DNA of 64,000 nucleotides from Streptomyces bottropensis ATCC 25435 (GTDB lineage Bacteria; Actinomycetota; Actinomycetes; Streptomycetales; Streptomycetaceae): assembly GCF_000383595.1 (NCBI RefSeq), contig NZ_KB911581.1, forward strand, positions 1,386,506 through 1,450,505, in the 5' to 3' direction. Of the stretch, positions 47,331 through 56,803 are shown piece after piece. A program made the translations under genes and the position numbers. The notes under the pieces were generated by a model. The model did not search any database and was not told where the DNA came from. It saw nothing but the letters and a program-made list of their open reading frames with translations. The number at the start of each line of letters is the position of its first letter. The stretch's first letter is position 1.

Positions 47331-47761
47331 GACTTGCCCTCGCTTTCAGGGGGTTGGTGACCCCAAGGCGGCAATGTTCATGCGCCTGCGAGTGTCGCGC
47401 GTCACACGTGTCGGTGGGAAGTCGTGTGCGGTGTTCTTTTGCGCCGGGGGAGGGGTGGGGGGTGCGGGTGCGTTGCCGGGTGCGGTCCGCTGGGGCCTCT
47501 CGCGCAGTTCCCCGCGCGAGACGTCCCACCGGACGGGGCACCCGCCGAACAACAGAACCCACCGGGTCCCGAGGCGCCCCATCCGACTTCATGGCGCCCA
47601 AACGGGTGGGTTCCGCAGCCCCCTCGTCGTGTCGCCGTCCCCACGAGAACCCCGTCCTCTTCAGTGGGCCGCATCCGTCTGATCAGCTCCATATACCGCC
47701 GAACGTGATCAGAGCCACCCCCGTCCCCGTTCTCCCACCGCGGAGCGAGGAGGTCGCAGTG
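47331..47761. other. Divergent control region between the sdh operon and the peptide-binding lipoprotein gene
   Basis: These 431 bases must hold promoters for two divergent units. A fragment of the Streptomyces GCAGTTCCCCGCG repeat lies at 47499-47520 and forms a seven-bp hairpin (CTCGCGC, loop AGTTCCCC, GCGCGAG). No gene is recognisable and promoter boxes could not be assigned with confidence. Confidence 0.45.
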
Positions 47762-50098
47762 ATGCCGATTCCCCACGACCGCGTTCGACCGCGCGCCCGG
47801 CGCCGCACCCTGGCGTTCCTGGCCGCAGGCGTGCTCACCGTGCCCGGCCTGAGCGGCTGCAGCGAGGAGGATCCGGCGGGCAGACCCCTGGCCGGACAGG
47901 ACATCGCGCCCGCCGCACGCGACCGCGTCGCCGACGGCGGCACCCTGCGCTGGGCCGTGGACGCCGTACCGGAGACGCTGAACACCTTCCAGTCGGACGC
48001 CGACCCGACCACGGCACGCATCGCCGGTGCCGTCCTGCCGTCGATGTACCGCCTCGACGCCGGCGGACGCCCCCAGCTCAACGCCGACTTCCTGGAGTCC
48101 GCGAAGGTCGTCGAACGCGAGCCCCGGCAGGTCGTCCTCTACAAGCTCAACCAGCAGGCGGTGTGGAGCGACGGCCGCGAGATCGGCGCCGCCGACTTCG
48201 CCGCGCAGTGGCGGGCCCTGTCCGGCAAGGACGCCGCGTACTGGACCGCCAGGAACTCCGGCTACGAACGCATCGAGAAGATCGAACGCGGTGACAACGA
48301 CCTGGAGGTCCGGGTCACCTTCGCCCGCCCGTACGCCGACTGGAAGTCACTGTTCTCGCCGCTGTACCCGAAGCAGGTGATGGGCACCCCCGACTCCTTC
48401 AACGACGGCGCCCGCAAGAAGCTCAAGATCACCGCCGGGCCGTTCGCGCTGAAGGAGGTCGACCGCAAGGCCGGCGAGGTCACGCTGGCCCGCAACCCCC
48501 GCTGGTGGGGACGGACCGCCAAGCTCTCCGAGCTGGTCCTGCGCGCCGTACCGCGCGCCGAGCGGGCCGAGGCGCTGGCCGAGGACAAGATCGACATCGC
48601 CGAGATCGACTCCGTGCAGGCCGAGCGGATCATGCTCGCCTCCCGTGACAAGAAGGCGCAGGGCGCCGGCCCGCCGCTCTCGCAGAGCGGCCCGCCCGGC
48701 CGGGAGGGCGGCGCGCACGGCCCCGAGTCCGCCTTGACCCCCGCGAAGTCGCTGCGGTCCTGGGCCCTCGCGCACGGCTCGGACGAGAAGGCCGCCGACG
48801 GCGAGGCCCGCGCCCGTGAGAGGCGGCGCGCGGCGCTCGCCGAGTACCTCTCGCAGCAGTCCGCCCTGCGCGGCTTCGCCGTCCGCCGGTCCCTGGAACC
48901 CGCCTTCACCCAGCTCGCGCTGAACGGCTCCGACGGTCCCCTCGCCGACGAGCGCGTCCGCCGCGCCGTGGCCCGCGCGATCGACCGCGAGAAGCTCGCC
49001 GCCCTCGTCCTCGAACCCCTCGGACTGCCCGCCGAGCCCGTCGGCAGCCACCTCGCCCTCGCCGGTCAGGCCGCCTACGCGGACAACAGCGGCGCCCTCG
49101 GCGGCCAGGACGCCGACGAGGCGCGGGCCCTCCTGGCCGATGCCGGCTGGGAACAGGGCGGCCCCCTCGAACCCCGCGAGCCCGCGGCGGAGAGCAAGAA
49201 GGCGGCCGGCGCGGAGGGGGAGAAGCACGGCACGAAGAACGGCTCCGGTTCCGACATGCCCGGTTCCGAGAAGTCCGGTTCCGAGAAGCCCGGTTCCGAC
49301 GAGCCCCGCTCCGAGAAGTCCGGTTCCGAGAAGCCCGGTTCCGACGAGCCCCGCTCCGAGAAGTCCGGCTCCTCCGCGGACGACAGCACGTACGTCGTCG
49401 GCGGGGACGACAAGCCCTACGACGCCGACGAGAACCTCGCCCAGGACGGCAAGCAGTTCAAGCCGGGCGGCGCGCCCGGCGCGTACGCCCCGCAGGGGAC
49501 ACGGGCGCCCGCCGAGGCCGCGCGGGGGCCGCTCGCCAAGAACGGCAAGCTGCTGACGCTGCGGTTCGTGCTGCCGTCGGGACCGGGGACGGAGTCGCTG
49601 CGGGCCGTCGGCGAGCGGATCGCGGTGATGCTGGAGCGCGTCGGGATCCGCACGGAGATCACCAAGGTCCCGGACGAGAGCTACTTCAAGGACCACATCG
49701 CGAACGGACAGTACGACCTCGCGCTGTACTCCTGGCCGACCTCCGCGTACCCCGCCACCGACGCCCGGCCGATCTATGCCAAGCCGGTCCCGGCGGCCGA
49801 CGGCTCGCTGAACGTCGAGCAGAACTACACGCGTGTCGGCACGGACCGCGTCGACCAGCTGTTCGACCAGGCCGTCTCCACCCTCGACGAGTCGAAGACC
49901 CGCTCGCTGATCCGCAAGGCGGACGCCCGCATCTGGGCCGCCGCCGGGTCCATCCCCCTGTACCAGCGGCCCCAGCTCGTCGCCGCCCGCACCACCCTCG
50001 CGAACGCGGGCGCCTTCGGCTTCCAGACCCCGGTCTACGAGGACATGGGCTTCCTGAAGAAGGGCGCGAAGGGACCGGCGCGGCCCTCGCACACGTAG
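47762..50098 (+). CDS. Peptide/oligopeptide-binding lipoprotein (SBP_bac_5) with inserted tandem repeat
   Basis: The product is 778 residues. A lipoprotein signal (basic RPRARRR, hydrophobic core, lipobox LSGC, Cys33) leads to a periplasmic-binding-type domain: GTLRWAVDAVPETLNTF, VVLYKLNQQAVWSDGREI, KLKITAGPFALKEVD and, after a long insertion, DLALYSWPTSAYPATDARPIY. Residues 295-345 and roughly 475-585 are low-complexity insertions; the second contains two perfect 15-residue repeats of GSEKPGSDEPRSEKS. No permease or ATPase genes follow (typA is next), so it would have to serve a transporter elsewhere or act as a sensor. ATG 47762 has GAGGAGG eight bases upstream. Confidence 0.85.
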   Translation: MPIPHDRVRPRARRRTLAFLAAGVLTVPGLSGCSEEDPAGRPLAGQDIAPAARDRVADGGTLRWAVDAVPETLNTFQSDADPTTARIAGAVLPSMYRLDAGGRPQLNADFLESAKVVEREPRQVVLYKLNQQAVWSDGREIGAADFAAQWRALSGKDAAYWTARNSGYERIEKIERGDNDLEVRVTFARPYADWKSLFSPLYPKQVMGTPDSFNDGARKKLKITAGPFALKEVDRKAGEVTLARNPRWWGRTAKLSELVLRAVPRAERAEALAEDKIDIAEIDSVQAERIMLASRDKKAQGAGPPLSQSGPPGREGGAHGPESALTPAKSLRSWALAHGSDEKAADGEARARERRRAALAEYLSQQSALRGFAVRRSLEPAFTQLALNGSDGPLADERVRRAVARAIDREKLAALVLEPLGLPAEPVGSHLALAGQAAYADNSGALGGQDADEARALLADAGWEQGGPLEPREPAAESKKAAGAEGEKHGTKNGSGSDMPGSEKSGSEKPGSDEPRSEKSGSEKPGSDEPRSEKSGSSADDSTYVVGGDDKPYDADENLAQDGKQFKPGGAPGAYAPQGTRAPAEAARGPLAKNGKLLTLRFVLPSGPGTESLRAVGERIAVMLERVGIRTEITKVPDESYFKDHIANGQYDLALYSWPTSAYPATDARPIYAKPVPAADGSLNVEQNYTRVGTDRVDQLFDQAVSTLDESKTRSLIRKADARIWAAAGSIPLYQRPQLVAARTTLANAGAFGFQTPVYEDMGFLKKGAKGPARPSHT
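49258..49370 (+). repeat. 45-bp tandem repeat inside the binding-lipoprotein gene
   Basis: Two perfect 45-bp copies (49276-49320 and 49321-49365) are flanked by partial copies on both sides. Each encodes 15 residues rich in Gly, Ser, Glu, Lys and Pro. The unit itself has an internal near-repeat of CCGAGAAG/CCGACGAG. Confidence 0.92.
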
Positions 50099-50109
50099 GC
50101 GATCACGCT

Positions 50110-50168
50110 CCCTCGAACCCCGCCGCCGCCCCCGTGACGAAACGGGGGCGGCGGCCGGGGTTCGAGGG
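50110..50168 (+). terminator. Long terminator hairpin after the binding-lipoprotein gene
   Basis: The arms begin 50110 and end 50168: CCCTCGAACCCC pairs with GGGGTTCGAGGG, and an inner CCGCCGCCCCCGT pairs with ACGGGGGCGGCGG around the loop GACGAA, with a small internal bulge. It starts 12 bases after the stop and separates this gene from typA. Confidence 0.85.
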
Positions 50169-50370
50169 CGGCCGAGGCGGCCCGAGTCGCCGAGAAACGG
50201 TCCTGAGCTGGGGCTGAGCCGGGCTGAGCTGGGCCGGAACGGCCCGGGGAGCCTCGGTGCCCGCGGCCCCGTACCATGGGGTGAGGCCGTGGCATGTCCA
50301 GCCCGGCAGGGTCCGCGCGACACAGATGTCAGCGCAGGCCGTCCTCACACTCCGGGAGAAGCGCCTCAAT

Positions 50371-52278
50371 ATGGCCACGCGCCACGACATCCGCAACGTC
50401 GCCATCGTCGCCCACGTCGACCACGGCAAGACCACTCTGGTCGACGCCATGCTCAAGCAGGCCGGTGCCTTCGCCGCGCACGCCGCCGAGTCGCTCGACG
50501 ACCGCATGATGGACTCGAACGACCTGGAGCGTGAGAAGGGCATCACGATCCTCGCCAAGAACACGGCGGTGAAGTACCACCCGAAGGATGGCGGCGACGT
50601 CATCACCATCAACATCATCGACACCCCCGGTCACGCCGACTTCGGTGGCGAGGTCGAGCGCGGCCTGTCGATGGTCGACGCGGTGGTCCTGCTCGTCGAC
50701 GCCTCCGAGGGCCCGCTGCCGCAGACCCGCTTCGTGCTCCGCAAGGCGCTTCAGCAGCGCCTGCCGGTCATCCTGTGCATCAACAAGACGGACCGCGCGG
50801 ATTCGCGCATCGACGAGGTCGTCAACGAGACCTACGACCTCTTCCTCGACCTCGACGCCGACGAGGACCAGATCGAGTTCCCCATCGTCTACGCGTGTGC
50901 GCGTGACGGTGTCGCCTCGCTGACCAAGCCGGAGGACGGCACCGTCCCGGCCGACAGCAACAGCCTGGAGCCGTTCTTCTCCACGATCCTGTCGCACGTC
51001 CCGGCCCCGTCGTACGACGAGGAGGCCCCGCTCCAGGCGCACGTCACCAACCTGGACGCCGACAACTTCCTCGGCCGTATCGCGCTGCTCCGCGTCGAGC
51101 AGGGCGAGCTGCGCAAGGGGCAGACGGTCACGTGGATCAAGCGTGACGGCACGATGGCCAACGTCCGCATCACCGAGCTGATGATGACCGAGGCGCTCAC
51201 CCGCAAGCCCGCCGAGGTGGCCGGCCCCGGTGACATCTGTGCCGTCGCCGGTATCCCGGACATCATGATCGGCGAGACCCTCGCCGACACCGAGAACCCG
51301 ATCGCGCTGCCGCTGATCACGGTCGACGAGCCGGCGATCTCGATGACCATCGGCACGAACACCTCGCCGCTGGTCGGCCGCGGTGGCACCGGTAAGGGCG
51401 CGGAGAACAAGGCCGCGGTCAAGGACCGCAAGGTCACCGCCCGCCAGGTCAAGGACCGCCTCGACCGCGAGCTGGTCGGTAACGTCAGCCTCCGTGTCCT
51501 CGACACCGAGCGTCCCGACGCCTGGGAGGTCCAGGGGCGTGGTGAGCTGGCGCTGGCCATCCTGGTCGAGCAGATGCGCCGTGAGGGCTTCGAGCTGACC
51601 ATCGGCAAGCCGCAGGTCGTCACCAAGGAGGTCGACGGCAAGACCTACGAGCCGGTCGAGCGCATGACGATCGACGTCCCCGAGGAGCACATGGGCGCGG
51701 TCACGCAGCTCATGGGCGTCCGCAAGGGCCGGATGGACAACATGTCGAACCACGGCTCCGGCTGGGTCCGCATGGAGTTCGTCGTCCCCTCCCGCGGCCT
51801 GATCGGCTTCCGTACGGAGTTCCTGACCGGCACGCGCGGCACGGGCATCGCCCACTCCATCCACGAGGGCCACGAGCCGTGGTTCGGCACGCTGACGACC
51901 CGTAACAACGGTTCGCTCGTCGCCGACCGCTCCGGCGCCGTCACCGCGTTCGCGATGACGAACCTCCAGGAGCGCGGTGTGCTGTTCACCGACCCCGGCA
52001 CCGAGGTCTACGAGGGCATGATCGTCGGTGAGAACTCGCGCTCCGACGACATGGACGTGAACATCACCAAGGAGAAGAAGCTCACGAACATGCGGTCCTC
52101 CTCGGCCGACTCGTTCGAGGCGATCGTCCCGCCGCGCAAGCTCTCCCTGGAGCAGTCCCTGGAGTTCTGCCGCGACGACGAGTGCGTCGAGGTGACCCCG
52201 GAGGCCGTGCGCATCCGCAAGGTCAACCTGGACGCCCGCGAGCGCGCCCGCGCCGCGAGCCGCGCCAAGCACGGCTGA
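50371..52278 (+). CDS. typA: Translational GTPase TypA/BipA
   Basis: This 635-residue ribosome-associated GTPase has G1 [10 protein letters not shown]2 [11 protein letters not shown]3 [12 protein letters not shown]4 NKTD and G5-like YACARDG. Elongation-factor-like domains II, III and V follow, then the BipA-specific C-terminal domain ([22 protein letters not shown] and [17 protein letters not shown]). It influences ribosome assembly and stress adaptation. ATG 50371 begins the canonical [20 protein letters not shown]; an in-frame extension to 50257 is rejected. The gene sits directly upstream of the bldK operon, the arrangement I recall in S. coelicolor. Confidence 0.97.
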   Translation: MATRHDIRNVAIVAHVDHGKTTLVDAMLKQAGAFAAHAAESLDDRMMDSNDLEREKGITILAKNTAVKYHPKDGGDVITINIIDTPGHADFGGEVERGLSMVDAVVLLVDASEGPLPQTRFVLRKALQQRLPVILCINKTDRADSRIDEVVNETYDLFLDLDADEDQIEFPIVYACARDGVASLTKPEDGTVPADSNSLEPFFSTILSHVPAPSYDEEAPLQAHVTNLDADNFLGRIALLRVEQGELRKGQTVTWIKRDGTMANVRITELMMTEALTRKPAEVAGPGDICAVAGIPDIMIGETLADTENPIALPLITVDEPAISMTIGTNTSPLVGRGGTGKGAENKAAVKDRKVTARQVKDRLDRELVGNVSLRVLDTERPDAWEVQGRGELALAILVEQMRREGFELTIGKPQVVTKEVDGKTYEPVERMTIDVPEEHMGAVTQLMGVRKGRMDNMSNHGSGWVRMEFVVPSRGLIGFRTEFLTGTRGTGIAHSIHEGHEPWFGTLTTRNNGSLVADRSGAVTAFAMTNLQERGVLFTDPGTEVYEGMIVGENSRSDDMDVNITKEKKLTNMRSSSADSFEAIVPPRKLSLEQSLEFCRDDECVEVTPEAVRIRKVNLDARERARAASRAKHG

Positions 52279-52305
52279 CGTTCCGTCAATTGCCTTCTGC
52301 GAAAC

Positions 52306-52333
52306 CCCGGTTCTCCGCGCTCGGAGGACCGGG
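52306..52333 (+). terminator. Probable terminator after typA
   Basis: CCCGGTTCTCCG (52306-52317) pairs with CGGAGGACCGGG (52322-52333) with one internal mismatch and a four-base loop CGCT, 28 bases after the typA stop. Confidence 0.6.
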
Positions 52334-52741
52334 CTTCCGGCCTGCTCGCCCGACGGGGAGGTCTCGTGGGGATACTGGGGCTTCCGGGTGATGTGTGAAG
52401 GGCCTGCGGGGGAGGCCGGCCTTCCGTCGCCGACTGTCCGATTGGCTGTCTCCGGGCTGTGAACCGCTGTTCGGATATCGGTGTTGCAGCGATCAAGTTT
52501 CGGACATGTAAACAAAAATCGTAGCGGGAATGTCCGATTCGCCGGTTCCTGTTGTGGCTTGTCAAGCGCGACCAGGTGTCAATCTTTGCAATTTTTGCTC
52601 AAAATATGGACGGTAGGGAGATCCCTATGCCTTCCGCCCTTGACGCGCGTTGACCCGTTTGGCGAAAGTTCCCCCAAACCACAGAACCTGCCGGTATCTG
52701 TGCTGCGCTCAACTCTCCAACCCCCCGGGGGAAGAACAGAC
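52334..52741 (+). promoter_or_regulatory. AT-richer control region of the bldK operon
   Basis: The stretch 52480-52625 is strikingly AT-rich for this genome (ATGTAAACAAAAATCG, CAATTTTTGCTCAAAATATG), as expected of a regulated developmental promoter. The phrase TGTCCGATT occurs twice (52435-52443 and 52531-52539). Candidate boxes TTGTCA (52559) and TTGCAA (52586) lack a well-spaced -10, so the start point cannot be fixed. No open frame of note is present. Confidence 0.5.
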
Positions 52742-53782
52742 ATGACCAGTCCAACCAAGGCCGAGGGCTCCGGGTCCGCGGTCGCCTTGGACCCCGAGCT
52801 CGAGACGGCCGCCGAGGCCGCCAAGGGTGAGCAGAAGCTTGAGGGTCGTTCCCCCGGCCAGTTGATGTGGCAACGGTTCAAGCGGGACCGTACGGGAGTC
52901 ATCTCCGCGTGCGTAGTGATTTTCTTCTTCGTGATCTCCGCCCTCGCGCCGGTCATCGCGAGCCTGTACGGCAAGAACCCCTACACGCTGTACGCGCAGG
53001 AGCCGGACTACCCCTTCCTGCTCGACGACTTCGCGATGCCCACCGGTTCCTTCGGTGGCATGTCGGGTGACTTCTGGTTCGGCGTCGAGCCGAAGCTCGG
53101 CCGTGACGTCTTCACGATGCTGCTGTACGGCATGCGGACCTCGCTGTACATGGCGGTGCTCATCACTGTGGTCAGCGTGGTCACCGGCGTGCTCATCGGC
53201 ATGGTCGGGGGCTACTTCGGCGGTCGCGTGGACTACTGGGTGGGTCGGATCACCGACTTCTTCCTGGGCTTCCCGCAGCAGCTCTTCTTCATCGCCTTCA
53301 TGCCCGTGGTCACCGCGCTGTTCGTCGACCCGAAGGACGAGACGCCGACGTATCTGCGCGCCCTGGCCATCATCCTGGTGATGTGGTTCCTCGGCTGGAT
53401 GGGCCTGGCCCGCCTGGTCCGCAGCTCCGTGCTCTCGCTCCGTGAGCGTGAGTTCGTGGAGGCGGCGAAGGTCTCCGGGGCCTCGCCCTGGCGCATCGTG
53501 CGCAAGGAGATCCTGCCGAACATCGTCACCCCGATCCTCGTGCAGGGCACGTACATCCTCCCCAGCACGATCCTCTCCATCGCCTTCCTCTCCTTCGTCG
53601 GTGTCGGCTTCGTCGAGCCCACCCCCGACTGGGGCCGCATGTTCGCCATCGGCTCCGACATCTATGAGCAGGACCCGATGTTCATGATCTTCCCGGGCGT
53701 GGCGATGGTGGTCTTCGTTCTCTGCTTCAACCTTCTCGGCGACTCCGTCCGGGACGCATTCGACCCCAAGACCGGACGCTAA
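52742..53782 (+). CDS. bldKA: BldK oligopeptide transporter permease (DppC type)
   Basis: The product is 346 residues. A 45-residue cytoplasmic head precedes about six membrane helices, an extracellular loop GKNPYTLYAQEPDYPF to GDFWFGVEPKLGRDVF and the permease EAA motif EFVEAAKVSGASPWRIVRKE (about 240-260) that docks on the ATPases. The C-terminus LLGDSVRDAFDPKTGR is typical of DppC. BldK imports a signalling oligopeptide needed for aerial growth in S. coelicolor, where I recall the operon order KA-KE. ATG 52742 has GGGGGAAG upstream. The gene is first in the operon, 104 bases before bldKB. Confidence 0.92.
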   Translation: MTSPTKAEGSGSAVALDPELETAAEAAKGEQKLEGRSPGQLMWQRFKRDRTGVISACVVIFFFVISALAPVIASLYGKNPYTLYAQEPDYPFLLDDFAMPTGSFGGMSGDFWFGVEPKLGRDVFTMLLYGMRTSLYMAVLITVVSVVTGVLIGMVGGYFGGRVDYWVGRITDFFLGFPQQLFFIAFMPVVTALFVDPKDETPTYLRALAIILVMWFLGWMGLARLVRSSVLSLREREFVEAAKVSGASPWRIVRKEILPNIVTPILVQGTYILPSTILSIAFLSFVGVGFVEPTPDWGRMFAIGSDIYEQDPMFMIFPGVAMVVFVLCFNLLGDSVRDAFDPKTGR

Positions 53783-53886
53783 TCGTCCATTGGTGGGTGG
53801 GGGGACTGCCACCCCCGATCCGGGTTCGGCCCGGGCCGTCAGGCAGTACTAGTGGACAACAATCGACAGGTAGGTGCATAGGCATC

Positions 53887-55689
53887 ATGAAGCCCATCAG
53901 AACCCGCACCACGCGCGCCGTGGCCGTCGCCATCGTGGCCGGCTCACTGGCGCTCACCGGGTGCTCGGACAACGGCAAGACGGACGCGAAGGACACTTCC
54001 AAGTCCCAGGACGACGCCGCCGAGCAGTCGAAGCCTGTCACCTACGGTGACGCCGCCGCCTCCACCGGCCCCGCCGAAGAGGTCAAGGGCGCCAAGCCCG
54101 GCGGTGTCATCAACGTGTACGCGCAGTCGGACATGACCCACATGGACCCGGGTCAGATCTACGTCTCCGACGCCGGTCAGCTCGCCAACCTGCTCCACCG
54201 GGGTCTGACGAACTACCAGGAGGACGACAAGGGCAACCTGACGGTCGTCGGTGACATCGCCACCGACTCCGGCACGTCCTCCGACGGCGGCAAGACCTGG
54301 ACGTACAAGCTCAAGGACGACATCAAGGACGAGGACGGCAACGCCATCACCTCGGCCGACGTCCGCCACACCATCGAGCGCCAGTACTCCAAGGTCATCT
54401 TCGACGGCCCGACGTACATCCAGAGCTGGCTGTCGGGCTCCGACTACCGCAAGGCGCTGCCGGACGGCCCCTACAAGGGCAAGCACCTGCCGGACTCCGT
54501 CCTGGAGACCCCGGACGCCAAGACGGTCGTCTTCCACTTCGACCAGCCGCGCCCGGACCTCCCGCAGGCCCTCGCCATGGCCGGTTACGCCATCGTGCCC
54601 GAGAAGCAGGACACGAAGGAGAAGTACGACAAGGCCCCCGCGGCCCTCGGCCCGTACAAGGTCTCCGAGTACAAGGCCGGCAAGTCGCTGACCCTGGTCA
54701 AGAACGACCAGTGGGACCCGAAGACGGACTCGGTGCGCCACCAGTACGTCGACGGCTACAACTTCACCACCACCATCGACCAGGCCAGCCAGACCAAGCG
54801 TCTGATCGCCGACCAGGGCGAGGCCAAGAACGCCATCCAGTTCACGGACTCGGTGGACCCGGCCCAGCTGTCGACGGTCATCGGCAACGCCGGTGCCAAG
54901 AAGCGCACCATCCAGGGCTACCAGCCCTACGTGTGGCAGATGACCTTCAACCTCGACAGCGCCAACATGAAGGACAAGAAGGTCCGCGACGCGATCACCT
55001 ACGCGCTCCCGTCGCAGGCCATGGTCCAGGCCGACGGTGGCCGCTACGGCGGTGAGATCGCCGGTGGTCTGATGGCCCCGACCCTGCCGGGCTACGACAA
55101 GTCGTACGACCCGTTCGGCAAGCTGAAGAAGCCCAACGGTGACCTGGAGAAGGCCAAGGAGCTGCTGAAGGAGGCGGGTGTCAAGGACGGCACCAAGCTG
55201 ACCTACGCCTACTCCAACACCCCGCGTGGCCAGGCCCAGATGGTCATCATCAAGGACACGCTGAAGAAGATCGGCTTCGACGTCCAGGCCAAGGAGATCG
55301 ACCGGGCCAGCTTCTACGAGCAGATCGGCAAGCTGGACAACCCGTTCGACCTCTACATGACCGGCTGGGGCCAGGACTGGTCCTCCCCGTCCACGGTCAT
55401 CACCCCGGTCTACGACGGCACCCTGGTCGCCGACGGTGCGTCGAACTACTCGCACATCAAGGACGCCAAGGTCGACGCGCTGATCAAGAAGGCGCTGACC
55501 GAGGAGCCCGAGGCCGCGGCCAAGACGTGGGAAGAGGCTCACCACCGCATCGTGGAGGAGATCAACCCGGCCGCCCCGGTCTACTACTCGAAGCAGATCC
55601 AGCTCTTCGGATCGAACATCGGTGGTGCCCGGTACAGCACGGAGTCGAGCTACATCGACATCAACGACCTGTTCGTGAAGCAGCCGTAA
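53887..55689 (+). CDS. bldKB: BldK oligopeptide-binding lipoprotein
   Basis: This 600-residue lipoprotein has a signal with Cys26 (LALTGC), an acidic linker and the SBP_bac_5 fold: GGVINVYAQSDMTHMDPGQI at the start of the domain, LVGDIATDSG-like text (VVGDIATDSGTSSDG), RHTIERQYSKV, and the C-terminal DLYMTGWGQDWSSPST. It captures the extracellular peptide for the two permeases. Length and order match BldKB. Codon use is dominated by the commonest high-GC codons, suggesting strong expression. A hairpin downstream may protect the mRNA. The start ATG 53887 follows a weak ribosome site. Confidence 0.93.
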   Translation: MKPIRTRTTRAVAVAIVAGSLALTGCSDNGKTDAKDTSKSQDDAAEQSKPVTYGDAAASTGPAEEVKGAKPGGVINVYAQSDMTHMDPGQIYVSDAGQLANLLHRGLTNYQEDDKGNLTVVGDIATDSGTSSDGGKTWTYKLKDDIKDEDGNAITSADVRHTIERQYSKVIFDGPTYIQSWLSGSDYRKALPDGPYKGKHLPDSVLETPDAKTVVFHFDQPRPDLPQALAMAGYAIVPEKQDTKEKYDKAPAALGPYKVSEYKAGKSLTLVKNDQWDPKTDSVRHQYVDGYNFTTTIDQASQTKRLIADQGEAKNAIQFTDSVDPAQLSTVIGNAGAKKRTIQGYQPYVWQMTFNLDSANMKDKKVRDAITYALPSQAMVQADGGRYGGEIAGGLMAPTLPGYDKSYDPFGKLKKPNGDLEKAKELLKEAGVKDGTKLTYAYSNTPRGQAQMVIIKDTLKKIGFDVQAKEIDRASFYEQIGKLDNPFDLYMTGWGQDWSSPSTVITPVYDGTLVADGASNYSHIKDAKVDALIKKALTEEPEAAAKTWEEAHHRIVEEINPAAPVYYSKQIQLFGSNIGGARYSTESSYIDINDLFVKQP

Positions 55690-55725
55690 TCCGTCAGTCC
55701 GGCCAGTCCGGTCAAACCGGCTGAT

Positions 55726-55763
55726 CCGCGGGGGTGTGCGCCAGGCGGAGCGCACCCCCGCGG
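55726..55763 (+). terminator. Intra-operon hairpin between bldKB and bldKC
   Basis: CCGCGGGGGTG (55726-55736) pairs with CACCCCCGCGG (55753-55763) around a 16-base loop. It lies in the 126-base gap after the binding-protein gene. Similar hairpins elsewhere attenuate or stabilise so that the binding protein is made in excess of the membrane parts. Confidence 0.65.
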
Positions 55764-55815
55764 TCGGTTCCACCCCCTCCGACCGCCGCGTTTTCGAAGA
55801 GAGCATCCACCCGCC

Positions 55816-56793
55816 ATGCTTCAGTTCCTCATCCGCAGGCTGATCGGCGCTGTCGTCATCATGTTCCTGATCGGCGCCTTCACGTTCTTCCTGTTCTATA
55901 CGATCCCCCAAGACTTCGCGCAGCTGTCCTGCGGCAAGAACTGCTCCCCCGAGAACATCGCGGTCATCAGAGAGAACCTCGGCCTCGACAAGCCCATCAC
56001 CACGCAGTTCTGGGACTTCATGTCCGGCATCGTCGTCGGCCGGGACTTCGCGGTGGGTCACTGCCCCGCGCCGTGCCTGGGCATGTCCTTCCAGAGCGGT
56101 GAGTTCGTCTGGGACTCCATCATCGACCGCTTCCCGCTCACGCTGTCGCTGACCATCGGCGGCCTGGTGATCTTCCTGGTGCTGGGCCTCGGCTCCGGCC
56201 TGCTCGCCGCCTGGAAGCGCGGCACCATCGTCGACAAGATCGTCAGTGGCGCCTCGATGGTGCTCAGCTCGTTCCAGATCTACTTCCTGGGTCCGATCGT
56301 CCTCGGCATCCTCGTCTTCAGCACCGGCTGGATGGAGAGCCCGAAGTACGTCCCGTTCACCGAGGACCCGGTCGGCTGGGCCCTGGGCATGCTGATCCCC
56401 TGGGCCGTCATGGCCACGATCTTCACCGCCCAGTACACCCGTATGGCCCGCTCGACCATGATCGAGCAGCTGTCGGAGGAGCACGTCCGCACGGCCCGGG
56501 CGAAGGGCATGAAGCAGCGGTACGTATTCTTCCGTTATGCCTGGCGTGGTTCACTCATTCCGATCGTCACCATCATCGGCATGGACCTGAGCGCACTGCT
56601 GTCGGGCGCGGTGGTCACTGAGTTCACGTTCGACCTGGCCGGCATCGGGCGTCTGGCGGTCGAGTCCTCGACCGACAAGGACATCCCGCTGACCATGGGC
56701 GTGATGCTGTTCGGGGCCTTCTTCATCCTGCTTCTGAACATCGTCGTGGACATCGCCTACGCCTACATCGACCCGCGCGTGCGCCTCAGCTAG
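55816..56793 (+). CDS. bldKC: BldK permease (DppB type)
   Basis: The product is 325 residues. One N-terminal membrane helix (MLQFLIRRLIGAVVIMFLIG) and a long external loop containing LSCGKNCSPENI and GHCPAPCLGMSF (two Cys pairs) precede five further helices. The EAA loop reads EEHVRTARAKGMKQRYVFF, and the C-terminus IAYAYIDPRVRLS is standard for DppB. It forms the heterodimeric channel with BldKA. The external Cys pairs recur in the second operon of this window and are not general to DppB. The next gene starts ten bases after the stop. Confidence 0.93.
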   Translation: MLQFLIRRLIGAVVIMFLIGAFTFFLFYTIPQDFAQLSCGKNCSPENIAVIRENLGLDKPITTQFWDFMSGIVVGRDFAVGHCPAPCLGMSFQSGEFVWDSIIDRFPLTLSLTIGGLVIFLVLGLGSGLLAAWKRGTIVDKIVSGASMVLSSFQIYFLGPIVLGILVFSTGWMESPKYVPFTEDPVGWALGMLIPWAVMATIFTAQYTRMARSTMIEQLSEEHVRTARAKGMKQRYVFFRYAWRGSLIPIVTIIGMDLSALLSGAVVTEFTFDLAGIGRLAVESSTDKDIPLTMGVMLFGAFFILLLNIVVDIAYAYIDPRVRLS

Positions 56794-56803
56794 GAGAAAT
56801 ACC

